64,000 bases of DNA from positions 1-64,000 of the forward strand of contig CAZLPU010000012.1 of assembly GCA_964561475.1 (NCBI GenBank), given 5' to 3'. A program made the translations under genes and the position numbers. Origin of the DNA: CAYUYV01 sp964561475 (GTDB lineage Bacteria; Pseudomonadota; Alphaproteobacteria; JAJFIK01). Below are positions 34,474 through 42,207 of the stretch, piece after piece. The first letter of the stretch is position 1, and each line of letters opens with the position of its first letter. The notes below the pieces were generated by a model. That model did no database searches and was not told where the DNA came from. It was given only the letters and a program-made list of their open reading frames with translations.

Positions 34474-34849
34474 AATCGTTTCCTTTATGGTCAGATTTTG
34501 GCGTTTTGGCAGGGTACATTTCTTTTTGTTTATTTTTTATTTGGTGTGGATCCTAGCTCGTGACTCTTTTCTTGGAAAGCGAACAATCGGCGATCTGTTC
34601 GCCTGATCAATTAAAAATTGTCCAACTCCACCAGCCCCTTGCACGACCCGCCCCCTGTTTTCGGGGGATTTGTGCACCTGCTGACGCGGGGAGGGCGCGC
34701 GGAAGATGCGGTGGGGAAGGGGGCTGTACCGGAACCGTAAGCCTGCCATCATGGGGGTTGGTTGAGGAGACCGGGGGATGTCGCCTGAGGCGTCCCAGGG
34801 TTCCAAACCGCAACAGAAAAAAGATCACAGGATCCAGGGAGGAACCGGG
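34474..34849. other. AT-rich divergent intergenic region
   Basis: The 376-base gap has no supported gene. It includes a strikingly AT-rich patch at about 34510-34552 (ttctttttgtttatttttta), unusual for this genome, and a CCCCC-tgttttc-GGGGG hairpin at about 34651-34667. Divergent promoters for the Cys-rich gene and the transporter gene are probably here. Confidence 0.5.
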
Positions 34850-36319
34850 ATGGCCGATACGATCCCGCCGCTTGGGCGGCCGACGAAGCTGCTGTACGGA
34901 ATCGGCAGCGTCGCCTATGGCATCAAGGATATCGCGTTTCGCAGCTTTCTACTCATCTACTATAATCAGGTGATCGGCGTGCGTGCGGATCTGGTTTCCG
35001 CGGCGATCATGGCGGCCCTTGTGGTGGATGCCATTTCCGATCCCATTGTCGGTCAGTTTTCCGATAATCTGCGCACGAAATGGGGCCGGCGCCATCCCCT
35101 GATGTATGCTGCGGTGATTCCGGCGGCGGGCAGCTTCCTCCTGCTGTGGTTTCCGCCCACGGGTCTTTCCGATTTCCAGATGTTTTTCTACATCCTGGTG
35201 GTTTCCTGTTTTGTCCGCACCTTGATCACCTTTTATGAGATCCCCAGTTCCGCCCTTGCCGCCGAGCTGACCTCCGATTACGACGAGCGCACCACGATTG
35301 CTGCCCTGCGCTTTTCCTTCGGTACGGCAGGGGCCTTCCTCGTCACCTTTGTGACCCTGCGCTACTTCCTGGTGCCCACGGAGGACTATCCCGTCGGTCA
35401 GCTCAATCCCATGGGATACGAGCTGTTCGGTCTCCTCGGTGCGGCGGTGATGGTGATGTCCATGGTGCTCTCCACCACGGGGACCCATTCGCGCATCCGC
35501 TATCTGCGCAAATCGCCGCCCCGGGAAAAGATCGGCCTCGGGGGCATGTTCAAGCGGATGGCGGAGAGCTATGCCCATCTGGGTTTCATGGCCATCCTGA
35601 TGTTCGGCCTGCTGAAATACACGGCGATCGGGATGAGTGGTGCCCTGCTGTTCTACTTCGCCACCTATTTCTGGGAATTCACCGCCGCACAGCTCAGCAT
35701 TCTCGTGATCGATACCCTGGTGGCCGCCTTTGCCTCCCTGGCGATTGCCCCGGCGGTGTCAAAGCGCATGGGCAAACGCAATGCCGCTTTTCTGTTCGCC
35801 ACCCTCGCCGTGATCACCATGGCGGCCCCCTATGTGCTGCGGCTGAATGGGCTCTTTCTGCCCAATGGCCACCCCATGCTCCTGCCTACGATTTTCGTTC
35901 TACAGACGATCTACTATACCTGCGGGCTGTCCTCCTCCATCCTGGTCCACGCCATGATCGGGGATATTGTCGAGGACAGTGCTTTGCGCACGGGGCGGCG
36001 TACGGAGGGCCAGTTCTTCTCCGCCAATACGTTCATGCAGAAGAGCATTTCCGGCCTTGGCCTCGTAACGGCGGGCTTGATGCTGACCTATGTGAGCTTC
36101 CCCCAGGGGCTTGCCCCCGGTGAGCCGGGTACGGAGGCGATCAATGATCTGGTCATGGTCTTCCTGCCCGGCTTCGCCATCTGCTATTTCGGCGCCGGGT
36201 GTGCCCTCTTTTTCTACCGGATCGACCGGGAAGGCCACGCCGCCAATGTGGCCGAACTCCAACGCCGCGACAGCGCCCTGGCGGCGGAGGAGGAACCCTT
36301 CGACAAGGATGTCCTGTAG
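34850..36319 (+). CDS. GPH/MelB-type sugar-cation symporter (MFS_2)
   Basis: The protein is 489 residues from the ATG at 34850, which has AGGGAGGAA upstream; an earlier in-frame ATG at 34778 adds 24 polar residues. It has about 12 transmembrane segments. The cation-site helix motif is seen in DAISDPIVGQFSDN followed by RTKWGRRHPLMYAA. Members carry sugars, glycosides or other small molecules with Na+ or H+. The family call is good; substrate unknown. It is alone, with no catabolic enzyme beside it. Confidence 0.9.
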   Translation: MADTIPPLGRPTKLLYGIGSVAYGIKDIAFRSFLLIYYNQVIGVRADLVSAAIMAALVVDAISDPIVGQFSDNLRTKWGRRHPLMYAAVIPAAGSFLLLWFPPTGLSDFQMFFYILVVSCFVRTLITFYEIPSSALAAELTSDYDERTTIAALRFSFGTAGAFLVTFVTLRYFLVPTEDYPVGQLNPMGYELFGLLGAAVMVMSMVLSTTGTHSRIRYLRKSPPREKIGLGGMFKRMAESYAHLGFMAILMFGLLKYTAIGMSGALLFYFATYFWEFTAAQLSILVIDTLVAAFASLAIAPAVSKRMGKRNAAFLFATLAVITMAAPYVLRLNGLFLPNGHPMLLPTIFVLQTIYYTCGLSSSILVHAMIGDIVEDSALRTGRRTEGQFFSANTFMQKSISGLGLVTAGLMLTYVSFPQGLAPGEPGTEAINDLVMVFLPGFAICYFGAGCALFFYRIDREGHAANVAELQRRDSALAAEEEPFDKDVL

Positions 36320-36332
36320 AGGGGCAGGTCCC

Positions 36333-36364
36333 GGATCCGTTTCCGTTCAAAGGGAAGCGGATCC
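36333..36364. terminator. Inverted repeat after the transporter gene
   Basis: ggatccgtttcc and gggaagcggatcc pair around gttcaaa, with one mismatch and a bulge, 14 bases after the stop at 36319. No T-run; a possible Rho-type or stabilising 3' hairpin. The rest of 36365-36560 holds nothing I can support. Confidence 0.45.
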
Positions 36365-36561
36365 GCCGTTCTATCGCTCACGGTGCGCAGAACCTCCGTG
36401 CGCAGCCTACGCGCCGCTACTGGGAAGACGTGGACAGGGATATTTGAGGGAATTCGGGGTTCCGAGCCGGCAGGGCTCCTGGACACACCCACGCAACCGT
36501 TGCCACGCATTGTCTGGCCCGGGCCGCTGCCGTATAGGTGTCGCGTCACCGAGCGTCCCGG

Positions 36562-36591
36562 GCCAGTGCCAGTGCCAGTGCCAGGGCCAGT
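36562..36591. repeat. 6-bp tandem repeat, 5 units
   Basis: gccagt units at 36562, 36568, 36574, gccagg at 36580 and gccagt at 36586. They lie 19 bases before the sulfotransferase start used here and would code Ser/Ala-rich residues if an earlier start were used, which argues against that start. Confidence 0.9.
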
Positions 36592-36609
36592 CATGACCAC
36601 CGCGTATGC

Positions 36610-37503
36610 ATGGAGAGACCGTTGAGACAGCCTTTGCCGAATGCCCTCATCATCGGCGTGCAGAAGTCGGCCACGACATGGCTGCAGAAGCGGCTTGCTC
36701 AGCATCCGGATATATTCATGGTCGACGAGGAGGTGCACTTCTTCGACAATGACCGGAATTATGCCCGGGGCGTGGATTGGTATCGGGAGAAATTCACGGG
36801 CTCGGAGTCCTACGCCATCCGATGTGAGAAGACCGGGGCCTATTTCTGGACCACCTGTCAGGATGTGCCCCATGAGCCCAAGGACAAGTTGGAGCGCATG
36901 CACGCCCTGCTGCCCGATGCCAAGCATATTCTGGTGTTGCGCGATCCGGTGCGCCGGGCCCTGTCGGCCTGGAACCATAATGTCCGGTCAGGGAGCATTC
37001 CCCTCAAATACTCCATTGAGCGCATTCTGGAGCCGGACCACGACGCGCTGGTGGCCCGCCACGGCATTCTCACCAGGGGGCTTTACCATGCCCAGCTCAC
37101 CAATCTGCTGAAGGTCTTCCCCCGGGAAAATGTCCTGGTTCTGTTTCAGGAAACGGATGTAATCGGAAATCCGAAAGGCGGGCTGCGCAAGACCTGCGTC
37201 TTTCTGGGGGTCGACCCGAATGTGCCCTTTGGCGAAGTCAACCAGCCGGAAAACCGCCATGAGGCTACCCGTCTTGGCACGGCCCTGGCTGGGCGCATGC
37301 AAGGAATTCCCCGGCGCATGGTCCACGCCCTGGACCGGCGCATCCTCACCCATCTGCCCCTTGCCCGGCTGACCTACCCCAAGCCGTCCAAGGCCCTGTT
37401 GGCCAAGCTCGCGGAATATTTCCAGGAGGACAGCGCAAGGCTGGAGGCCGATTTCGGTCCGCTGCCCCCGCAATGGAGCGTGCCCGCGCGCACGGGCCGG
37501 TAA
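36610..37503 (+). CDS. PAPS-dependent sulfotransferase
   Basis: The 297-residue protein starts at the ATG at 36610; the frame is open further upstream but through a microrepeat. The 5'-phosphosulfate loop is GVQKSATTWLQKRL near the N-terminus, and the 3'-phosphate motif is LVLRDPVRRALSAWNH (Arg and Ser). It resembles heparan-sulfate-type and other bacterial Sulfotransfer_3 enzymes acting on glycans, lipids or small molecules. There is no signal peptide, so it is cytoplasmic. It is converging with the MAPEG gene. No ribosome site is obvious, which keeps the start uncertain. Confidence 0.86.
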   Translation: MERPLRQPLPNALIIGVQKSATTWLQKRLAQHPDIFMVDEEVHFFDNDRNYARGVDWYREKFTGSESYAIRCEKTGAYFWTTCQDVPHEPKDKLERMHALLPDAKHILVLRDPVRRALSAWNHNVRSGSIPLKYSIERILEPDHDALVARHGILTRGLYHAQLTNLLKVFPRENVLVLFQETDVIGNPKGGLRKTCVFLGVDPNVPFGEVNQPENRHEATRLGTALAGRMQGIPRRMVHALDRRILTHLPLARLTYPKPSKALLAKLAEYFQEDSARLEADFGPLPPQWSVPARTGR

Positions 37504-37613
37504 GGACCGGCCTCACGTGATTGGCCGGGCGGGGGAATTGTTCGGGCAGGTGTTTGTGTGCTGGTCCCGGCATGATCACGCAGGACGCGCCGGGGCCAGC
37601 AGGCAGGGCTCGC

Positions 37614-38054
37614 TCAGGGTAAGGTCGACAAATGCCACACAAGGAACAAGGGCAGCGCCAGGGACGTGAGCAGAGTCATTGCGGTACCAAACATCCGTGC
37701 AATGATGAAAATCCGCCGCGCGCCCTTGGGATCGACCAGGTGAGATCCGGCTGAGGACGCAAACCCGATCACATGGGCGATCCTGCCGATCGCGAACAGG
37801 ACACCGAGCCAGAAAATGACCGAGGTCTGGCCTGCGATGAGTTCGAACAGCCCCAAGACAATGAGAAAGATCGGCGCATATTCCGTCATGTTGGCATGGC
37901 GGCGTACGGAACGCTCCAGGACCAGATCATCAGCCGTTCCCAGCGCTTTCCGGTTGCGCCCGCGATAGGCCCCGACCATCAGCGCCAGAATGGTTTGCAG
38001 AGCAATCAGAAAGGCGCCCAGATAGGCGGTATAGAGAGGCAGGCTCACATCCAT
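37614..38054 (-). CDS. MAPEG-family membrane protein
   Basis: The 146-residue protein has four hydrophobic segments and the MAPEG motif R-x-H-x-N-x2-E as RRHANMTE at about 51-58. Mammalian members act on glutathione-conjugated or lipid substrates in membranes; bacterial ones are mostly unstudied. AAGGGAG precedes the ATG at 38054, and the ribosome site abuts a duplicated 18-mer. Confidence 0.9.
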   Translation of the reverse strand: MDVSLPLYTAYLGAFLIALQTILALMVGAYRGRNRKALGTADDLVLERSVRRHANMTEYAPIFLIVLGLFELIAGQTSVIFWLGVLFAIGRIAHVIGFASSAGSHLVDPKGARRIFIIARMFGTAMTLLTSLALPLFLVWHLSTLP

Positions 38055-38065
38055 CGCTTCACTCC

Positions 38066-38101
38066 CTTATGGTTCGTATCAGGCTTATGGTTCGTATCAG
38101 G
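38066..38101. repeat. Perfect 18-bp direct duplication
   Basis: cttatggttcgtatcagg at 38066-38083 and again at 38084-38101, right upstream of the MAPEG ribosome site, so the leader was duplicated. Confidence 0.95.
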
Positions 38102-38143
38102 AATTTGTGCTCGCCCGCCATTCGGACCTGGAGGGCGTTGGGA

Positions 38144-38533
38144 TTACCGGGACAGACGGGGCGGCAGGATCGCGGCCAGGGCGAGGACAAGAGTAGCGAA
38201 GATTTCCATGCCCAGGGTTGCGGTGGCTGTAGGTCCTGCTTCGCCCCCCGTGAGGGACATGACGCGGGCCACGATCATGCAGCCCTCAATGGCCGCCAGC
38301 GGCGCAAGCCATGCCCACTGACCCCGCAGGACCGCATAAATTGATACAAGCCCCATGGCCAGATACTGGGCACCGACCAGGGCTCGGATCGAGCCCAATC
38401 CGGCCAGCGACTGAGGGGCCAGGAAGAGCGCTTCTGCAAGGCGGTCAGGGCGGAAAAAGCCGGTATAGGCCACGAACAGAAAACCCAAGGCCAGAACCAC
38501 AACAAGAATGCGCAGGATCATGGTGGTGATCAT
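38144..38533 (-). CDS. DUF4345-like small membrane protein
   Basis: The 129-residue protein starts at the ATG at 38533 (CAGGGG upstream); an in-frame start 17 codons earlier is less likely. It has four hydrophobic segments and the GFFRPDRLAEAL and SIRALVGAQYLAMGL pattern of DUF4345. Family function unknown. It lies just before the MAPEG gene in transcription order and may share its message. Confidence 0.78.
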   Translation of the reverse strand: MITTMILRILVVVLALGFLFVAYTGFFRPDRLAEALFLAPQSLAGLGSIRALVGAQYLAMGLVSIYAVLRGQWAWLAPLAAIEGCMIVARVMSLTGGEAGPTATATLGMEIFATLVLALAAILPPRLSR

Positions 38534-38641
38534 CGGTTTCCCCTGATTTGGCACGGCATTGTGCGGCACGGCTTCTGGCTCCAAAGGCTGAGCCCACCGT
38601 CAGTGCAGGCTTCATTGCCCGCTCATAAACTCGAAAAACAC

Positions 38642-38658
38642 CTAATGAGTACCATTAG
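38642..38658. promoter_or_regulatory. Dyad CTAATG-n5-CATTAG, possible operator
   Basis: A perfect 6-bp inverted repeat with a 5-base spacer lies in the 259-base region between the divergent DUF4345 and HlyC-like genes. No other supported element is seen there. Confidence 0.4.
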
Positions 38659-38792
38659 ACAGGCCCCAGGGGCAAGACACGCGCCGCGGCCTTGAGAGTG
38701 TCGGGCGGGGGAGGCTCACCGAATGCGGCTTTCGCCAAACTGTGTTAGGCATTCGCCGCTTCAGAGCAAGATTTGACAGGCGGGAGGGATCC

Positions 38793-39449
38793 ATGGCGTC
38801 GACCAAGAAACCACGTAATCCGGGAACCAAAGCAGAGAATGCAGCGCCCGGCAAAGATGAGCCCCAGCAGGACGGCCAAGCCGAGGCAAGCGCGGTTGAG
38901 ACACCTCAAATGGACCCGGAGATGGTGCGCAAGGTGACACAGGTCCGCTCGGCCATCCGGGAGAATTTCGGCAAAGCGGTCATGGCCATGATGATGCTCC
39001 CGCGTTACCGCGCTCAAACCCTGGCCGATTTGCAGCACCTGGTGCTGGACCCGATGATGAAGGACCGTTTGGCGATTGCCTATCCGGGCAAGACCGATGC
39101 GGGCCAGGCGCCGGACATGGCGGGCTTTGCCATCTGGGCCAGCGTTTCGGAAGAGGTGGATGGGCGGATCCGCGAGCAGATCGCCCACGGCGTCTTTCCC
39201 ATCCGCCTTAAGGCCGAGGACTGGAACAGCGGCAAGATCAACTGGCTTCTGGACGTGGTTGCCCCCAACCGCGCCATGACGGCGACCGTGATCGCGAATT
39301 TCCGTCAGGTCGCCAAGGAAGGGCAATTGAGGTTGCACCCCCTGATCTCGCGGATGGTCGAGCCGGAAACCCTCGACAAGATGGGCGCGCGGAAAAATCC
39401 GCCACCAGACGGTCCGTCCGCAGCGCAAGAGGCGGCGCCGGACTCCTGA
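38793..39449 (+). CDS. HlyC-family toxin-activating lysine acyltransferase
   Basis: The 218-residue protein starts at the ATG at 38793 (GGGAGG upstream). A charged N-terminus of about 55 residues precedes the acyltransferase domain. FAIWASVSEEVDGRI, LKAEDWNSGKINWLLDVVAP and ANFRQVAKEGQLRLHP match alphaproteobacterial HlyC-like proteins. The catalytic Asp92 of HlyC corresponds to Asp154 here. The catalytic His23 corresponds to Tyr72 (LPRYRAQTL), by ungapped alignment from the FG/LG start of the domain. HlyC moves a fatty acyl chain from acyl carrier protein to lysines of an RTX toxin. The giant RTX gene lies 2.8 kb downstream on the same strand and is the obvious partner. It converges with the halogenase gene, 6 bases apart. 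Confidence 0.85.
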   Translation: MASTKKPRNPGTKAENAAPGKDEPQQDGQAEASAVETPQMDPEMVRKVTQVRSAIRENFGKAVMAMMMLPRYRAQTLADLQHLVLDPMMKDRLAIAYPGKTDAGQAPDMAGFAIWASVSEEVDGRIREQIAHGVFPIRLKAEDWNSGKINWLLDVVAPNRAMTATVIANFRQVAKEGQLRLHPLISRMVEPETLDKMGARKNPPPDGPSAAQEAAPDS

Positions 39450-39455
39450 GCGCCA

Positions 39456-41048
39456 CTACGGTCCGCTGGATGGAGAAGCGGGCTGGGCAGCGGACTGGGC
39501 GACAGACTCGGAGTTGGGCTGTGATTTGGACTGGGCCCCGCACCGTGCGGTGATGTAGTCTTTGTGGCTGCATAAAGCGTCCACCTGCCGGCGGATCTCA
39601 GTTTCATTCATATCGATATAGCGCTGCAAGTCGGCTTTGGGGGCGGCATCCACCATGGGGTGGTGCTGCCGGGGCTTCAGTCCCTGACCCCACATGACCT
39701 GAAGCCAGCTCGGGATATCGAACAATTCCGTATTGAAGCGGATGATCCGGCCATTGGCCCGGAAGAGCTCCAGTTTCGCATTCAGACTGTCCGGCACCGT
39801 CATTGTCCGGCAATAGCGCCAGAACTCGGATTCGTCACGCTCCGTGGCGTGATAATGCAGGATCAGGAAATCCCGGATGGCCGTGTATTCGAAATCCAAG
39901 TGTTTGTTGAATTCGCTGGCCAGGGTGGGGTCGCAGGCGCGGTCTGGAAAAAGAGCCAGGAGCCGGGCAATCCCGGCCTGGACCAGGTGAATGCTGGTGG
40001 ATTCGAGGGGTTCCAGAAAGCCGCTCGCAAGCCCCAGCGCGATGCAGTTCTTCTTCCAGATCTCCCGGCGTTTGCCGGTCAGAAACCGCAAATGCCGGGG
40101 TTCGCCCAGGGCCGTGCCGGGCAGATTGGCGGTGAGAGTGTCGAGTGCGGTCTGTTCGTCCGTGAACGCGCTCGCATAGACGTGGCCATTGCCGGTGCGG
40201 TGTTGGAGGGGGATTTCCCATTGCCAGCCCGCCTGCCTCGCCGTCGCCCGGGTGAAGGGGTCAAGCCGGCCGTTGCCCGTTGAGGGCAGGGCCACAGCCC
40301 GGTCACAGGGGAGCCAGTGGGACCAGTCCTCATAGCCGCTCTGGAGGGCCTGCTCGATCAGCAGGCCACGAAAGCCGCTGCAATCGATGAAGAGGTCGCC
40401 CGCAACCCTATTGCCGGATTCGAGATGAAGCGTTTCGATAAAGCCGGTTTCGCTGTTCAAGCTCCAGTCCCGGACGATTCCCTCAAGACGGGTCACGCCC
40501 CGAGCCTCGGCGAAACGGCGCAGGAACGCAGCATAGCGCACCGCATCAATGTGGTAGGCGGACGGTGGCATCCGCGCCCCTGTTGTGCCTGCGGCGGGTC
40601 CGTAACGGCCAAGTTTCGCCGCCAGGGCGTTCGCGCTGAAGGTTTCCAGGTCCAGCGGCCCGCCTTCCGCCCGGTAGCGCAGCCAGTAATGGTAGAAGGG
40701 CACGAGGCCGATGGTGCGCCCGACATCACCGAAACCGTGGAAATAGCGCTCGCCTTCGCGCCACCAGCCGATGAATTCGATCCCGAGCTTCAGGGTGCCC
40801 GAGGTCTCGGTGAGGAACGCGCCTTCGTCGATGTCAAGGCCGCTGTTGAAAAGGCGGATCTGAGGAATTGTCGCTTCACCGACCCCGACGGTTCCGATGG
40901 TTTCCGATTCAATCAGCGTTATGGCGAGCCGTGTCCCGAAATATTTGGCAAGGGCCGCCGCCGTCATCCAACCCGCCGTGCCGCCGCCGACAATAACGAC
41001 GCGCATGGGATTCTCTGTGGACGGTGGATTGTCTGTGGTCGGTGTCAT
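39456..41048 (-). CDS. Flavin-dependent tryptophan halogenase family protein
   Basis: The 530-residue protein has FAD motif GGGTAG (residues 21-26), the halogenase lysine as Lys87 in LKLGIEF, and the W-x-W-x-I-P signature (275-280) that blocks monooxygenase chemistry. LEPLESTSIHL near 345-360 carries the conserved acid. The last 35 residues are Ser/Gln/Pro-rich, coded by GACTGGGC-like microrepeats, and are outside the family. Such enzymes need reduced FAD from a separate reductase and chlorinate or brominate an aromatic substrate; many alphaproteobacterial members with TonB genes nearby have unknown substrates. AGGAGG precedes the ATG. It is divergent from the DUF6445 gene. Confidence 0.93.
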   Translation of the reverse strand: MTPTTDNPPSTENPMRVVIVGGGTAGWMTAAALAKYFGTRLAITLIESETIGTVGVGEATIPQIRLFNSGLDIDEGAFLTETSGTLKLGIEFIGWWREGERYFHGFGDVGRTIGLVPFYHYWLRYRAEGGPLDLETFSANALAAKLGRYGPAAGTTGARMPPSAYHIDAVRYAAFLRRFAEARGVTRLEGIVRDWSLNSETGFIETLHLESGNRVAGDLFIDCSGFRGLLIEQALQSGYEDWSHWLPCDRAVALPSTGNGRLDPFTRATARQAGWQWEIPLQHRTGNGHVYASAFTDEQTALDTLTANLPGTALGEPRHLRFLTGKRREIWKKNCIALGLASGFLEPLESTSIHLVQAGIARLLALFPDRACDPTLASEFNKHLDFEYTAIRDFLILHYHATERDESEFWRYCRTMTVPDSLNAKLELFRANGRIIRFNTELFDIPSWLQVMWGQGLKPRQHHPMVDAAPKADLQRYIDMNETEIRRQVDALCSHKDYITARCGAQSKSQPNSESVAQSAAQPASPSSGP

Positions 41049-41162
41049 CGGGCAAAACCTCCTATAGTGAGGCTGCGTGGAGCCTGATACGTCATTCGGG
41101 AGCCAAAACCTGTGGTCTAAAATCCGTTGGGATGGACCCTACCAGTGTGGTGAAGGGAAGCC

Positions 41163-41876
41163 ATGGGCCTGTTTGCCGCGAATCATGACCTCTCCATTGA
41201 TGTGCATCGCCTGGGGCACATGCGCGAACCCTTGCTGGTGGTCGACAATTTTCTCGACGACCCCCATGGCCTGGTGGCGGCGGCCGTTTCGTCCACGGGA
41301 TGGTCTACCATGAAGCCGGGCGGTTATCCGGGCAGGCGCGCGCCCTTGCCGGGGCCCTATGTCCGCGCGGTCCTGCGCCGGCTGGACGGGCCGATCCAAC
41401 GCACCTTGTTCAAAAGGCCCATGCGGCTGGACCGGTTCGACTGTGCGTTTTCCATGGTCACTCGGTCGGCGGACGATCTCACGGTCCTGCAACGGTTGCC
41501 CCATATCGATATCGCGAATGATAGCCGTGTCGCGATCCTGCACTACTTGTGTGGCCCGCCCTTTGGCGGCACGGCTTTCTACCGTCAGAAGCGGACCGGC
41601 CTCGAACAGGTCAGGGCAGAGGACCGGGCCCGCTATCTTGAGGCACGCATCGAGGATCTCGCTGGCCTGCGCTCCGAAGATCACTATCCGGGGGCACACA
41701 CTTCTGGGTATGAACGCACGGGATTTGCCGAGGCCCGTTTCAACCGACTCATCGTCTACCGCAGTTTTGTCCTGCACAGCGGCATGATCGAGCAAACCGA
41801 TCTTCTCTCCGAAGACCCGGCGCGGGGCCGGCTTACCGCCACCTTTTTTGTCGATTACGCGCCCTCCGACCAGTGA
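41163..41876 (+). CDS. DUF6445 protein, probably Fe(II)/2-oxoglutarate oxygenase-like
   Basis: The 237-residue cytoplasmic protein has a beta-rich core with a pattern that could bind iron and 2-oxoglutarate: His114-x-Asp116 in LPHIDI, distal His205 in FVLHSGM and Arg223 in GRLTATFF. It belongs to the DUF6445 family, which is often found beside tryptophan halogenase genes; here the two are divergent with a 114-base shared promoter region. The oxygenase idea is from the motif spacing only. The stop codon is inside a duplicated 18-mer. Confidence 0.75.
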   Translation: MGLFAANHDLSIDVHRLGHMREPLLVVDNFLDDPHGLVAAAVSSTGWSTMKPGGYPGRRAPLPGPYVRAVLRRLDGPIQRTLFKRPMRLDRFDCAFSMVTRSADDLTVLQRLPHIDIANDSRVAILHYLCGPPFGGTAFYRQKRTGLEQVRAEDRARYLEARIEDLAGLRSEDHYPGAHTSGYERTGFAEARFNRLIVYRSFVLHSGMIEQTDLLSEDPARGRLTATFFVDYAPSDQ

Positions 41877-41894
41877 GTGCCCTCCGACCAGTGA
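41861..41894. repeat. 18-bp-period duplication including a stop codon
   Basis: gccctccgaccagtga at 41861-41876 recurs at 41879-41894, exactly 18 bases on. The first copy codes the last residues (PSDQ) and stop of the DUF6445 gene. Confidence 0.93.
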
Positions 41895-41922
41895 GCCCTC
41901 GGTGCCTTGAGGGGCAAGGTCT

Positions 41923-41958
41923 CGCCAGCGCCAGCGCCAGCGCCAACGCCCACGCCCA
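41923..41958. repeat. 6-bp tandem repeat, 6 units
   Basis: cgccag three times, then cgccaa and cgccca twice, in the 331-base gap before the RTX gene. No gene is supported in that gap (41877-42207). Confidence 0.9.
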
Positions 41959-42012
41959 CGCAGGGCGGAAAACCCTGATCGGCCTGTCATTTCCCATTTC
42001 TGCCATATTGAG

Positions 42013-42035
42013 TTTACCGCTTGGAAAGTGGTAAA
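42013..42035. promoter_or_regulatory. 10-bp inverted repeat upstream of the RTX gene
   Basis: TTTACCGCTT and AAGTGGTAAA pair across GGA with one G:T mismatch. It lies 173 bases before the RTX start in the likely promoter, and could be an operator or a leader hairpin. Confidence 0.4.
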
Positions 42036-42207
42036 TTCTGCGTCAGGTCGGGGCACCGAATCAGAATCAGAAATCCCTTCATTGCGGCGGTCCGCTGCGT
42101 ATGTCCCTGCTCAAATTGCGCTGAAGTGGGCTTAAAGACCTCACAGGCGTTTCTCGTTCCTTCGTTGAGTATTCAAGTTTCATGTATGGGGCCTTTGGGG
42201 GGCGGAA

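Noticed and set aside
33343..34563. Single plus-strand gene of 406 codons
   Set aside because: Only its first third is DUF3291, its ATG has no ribosome site and lies inside the domain's expected start, and the rest is antisense to a better minus-strand gene.
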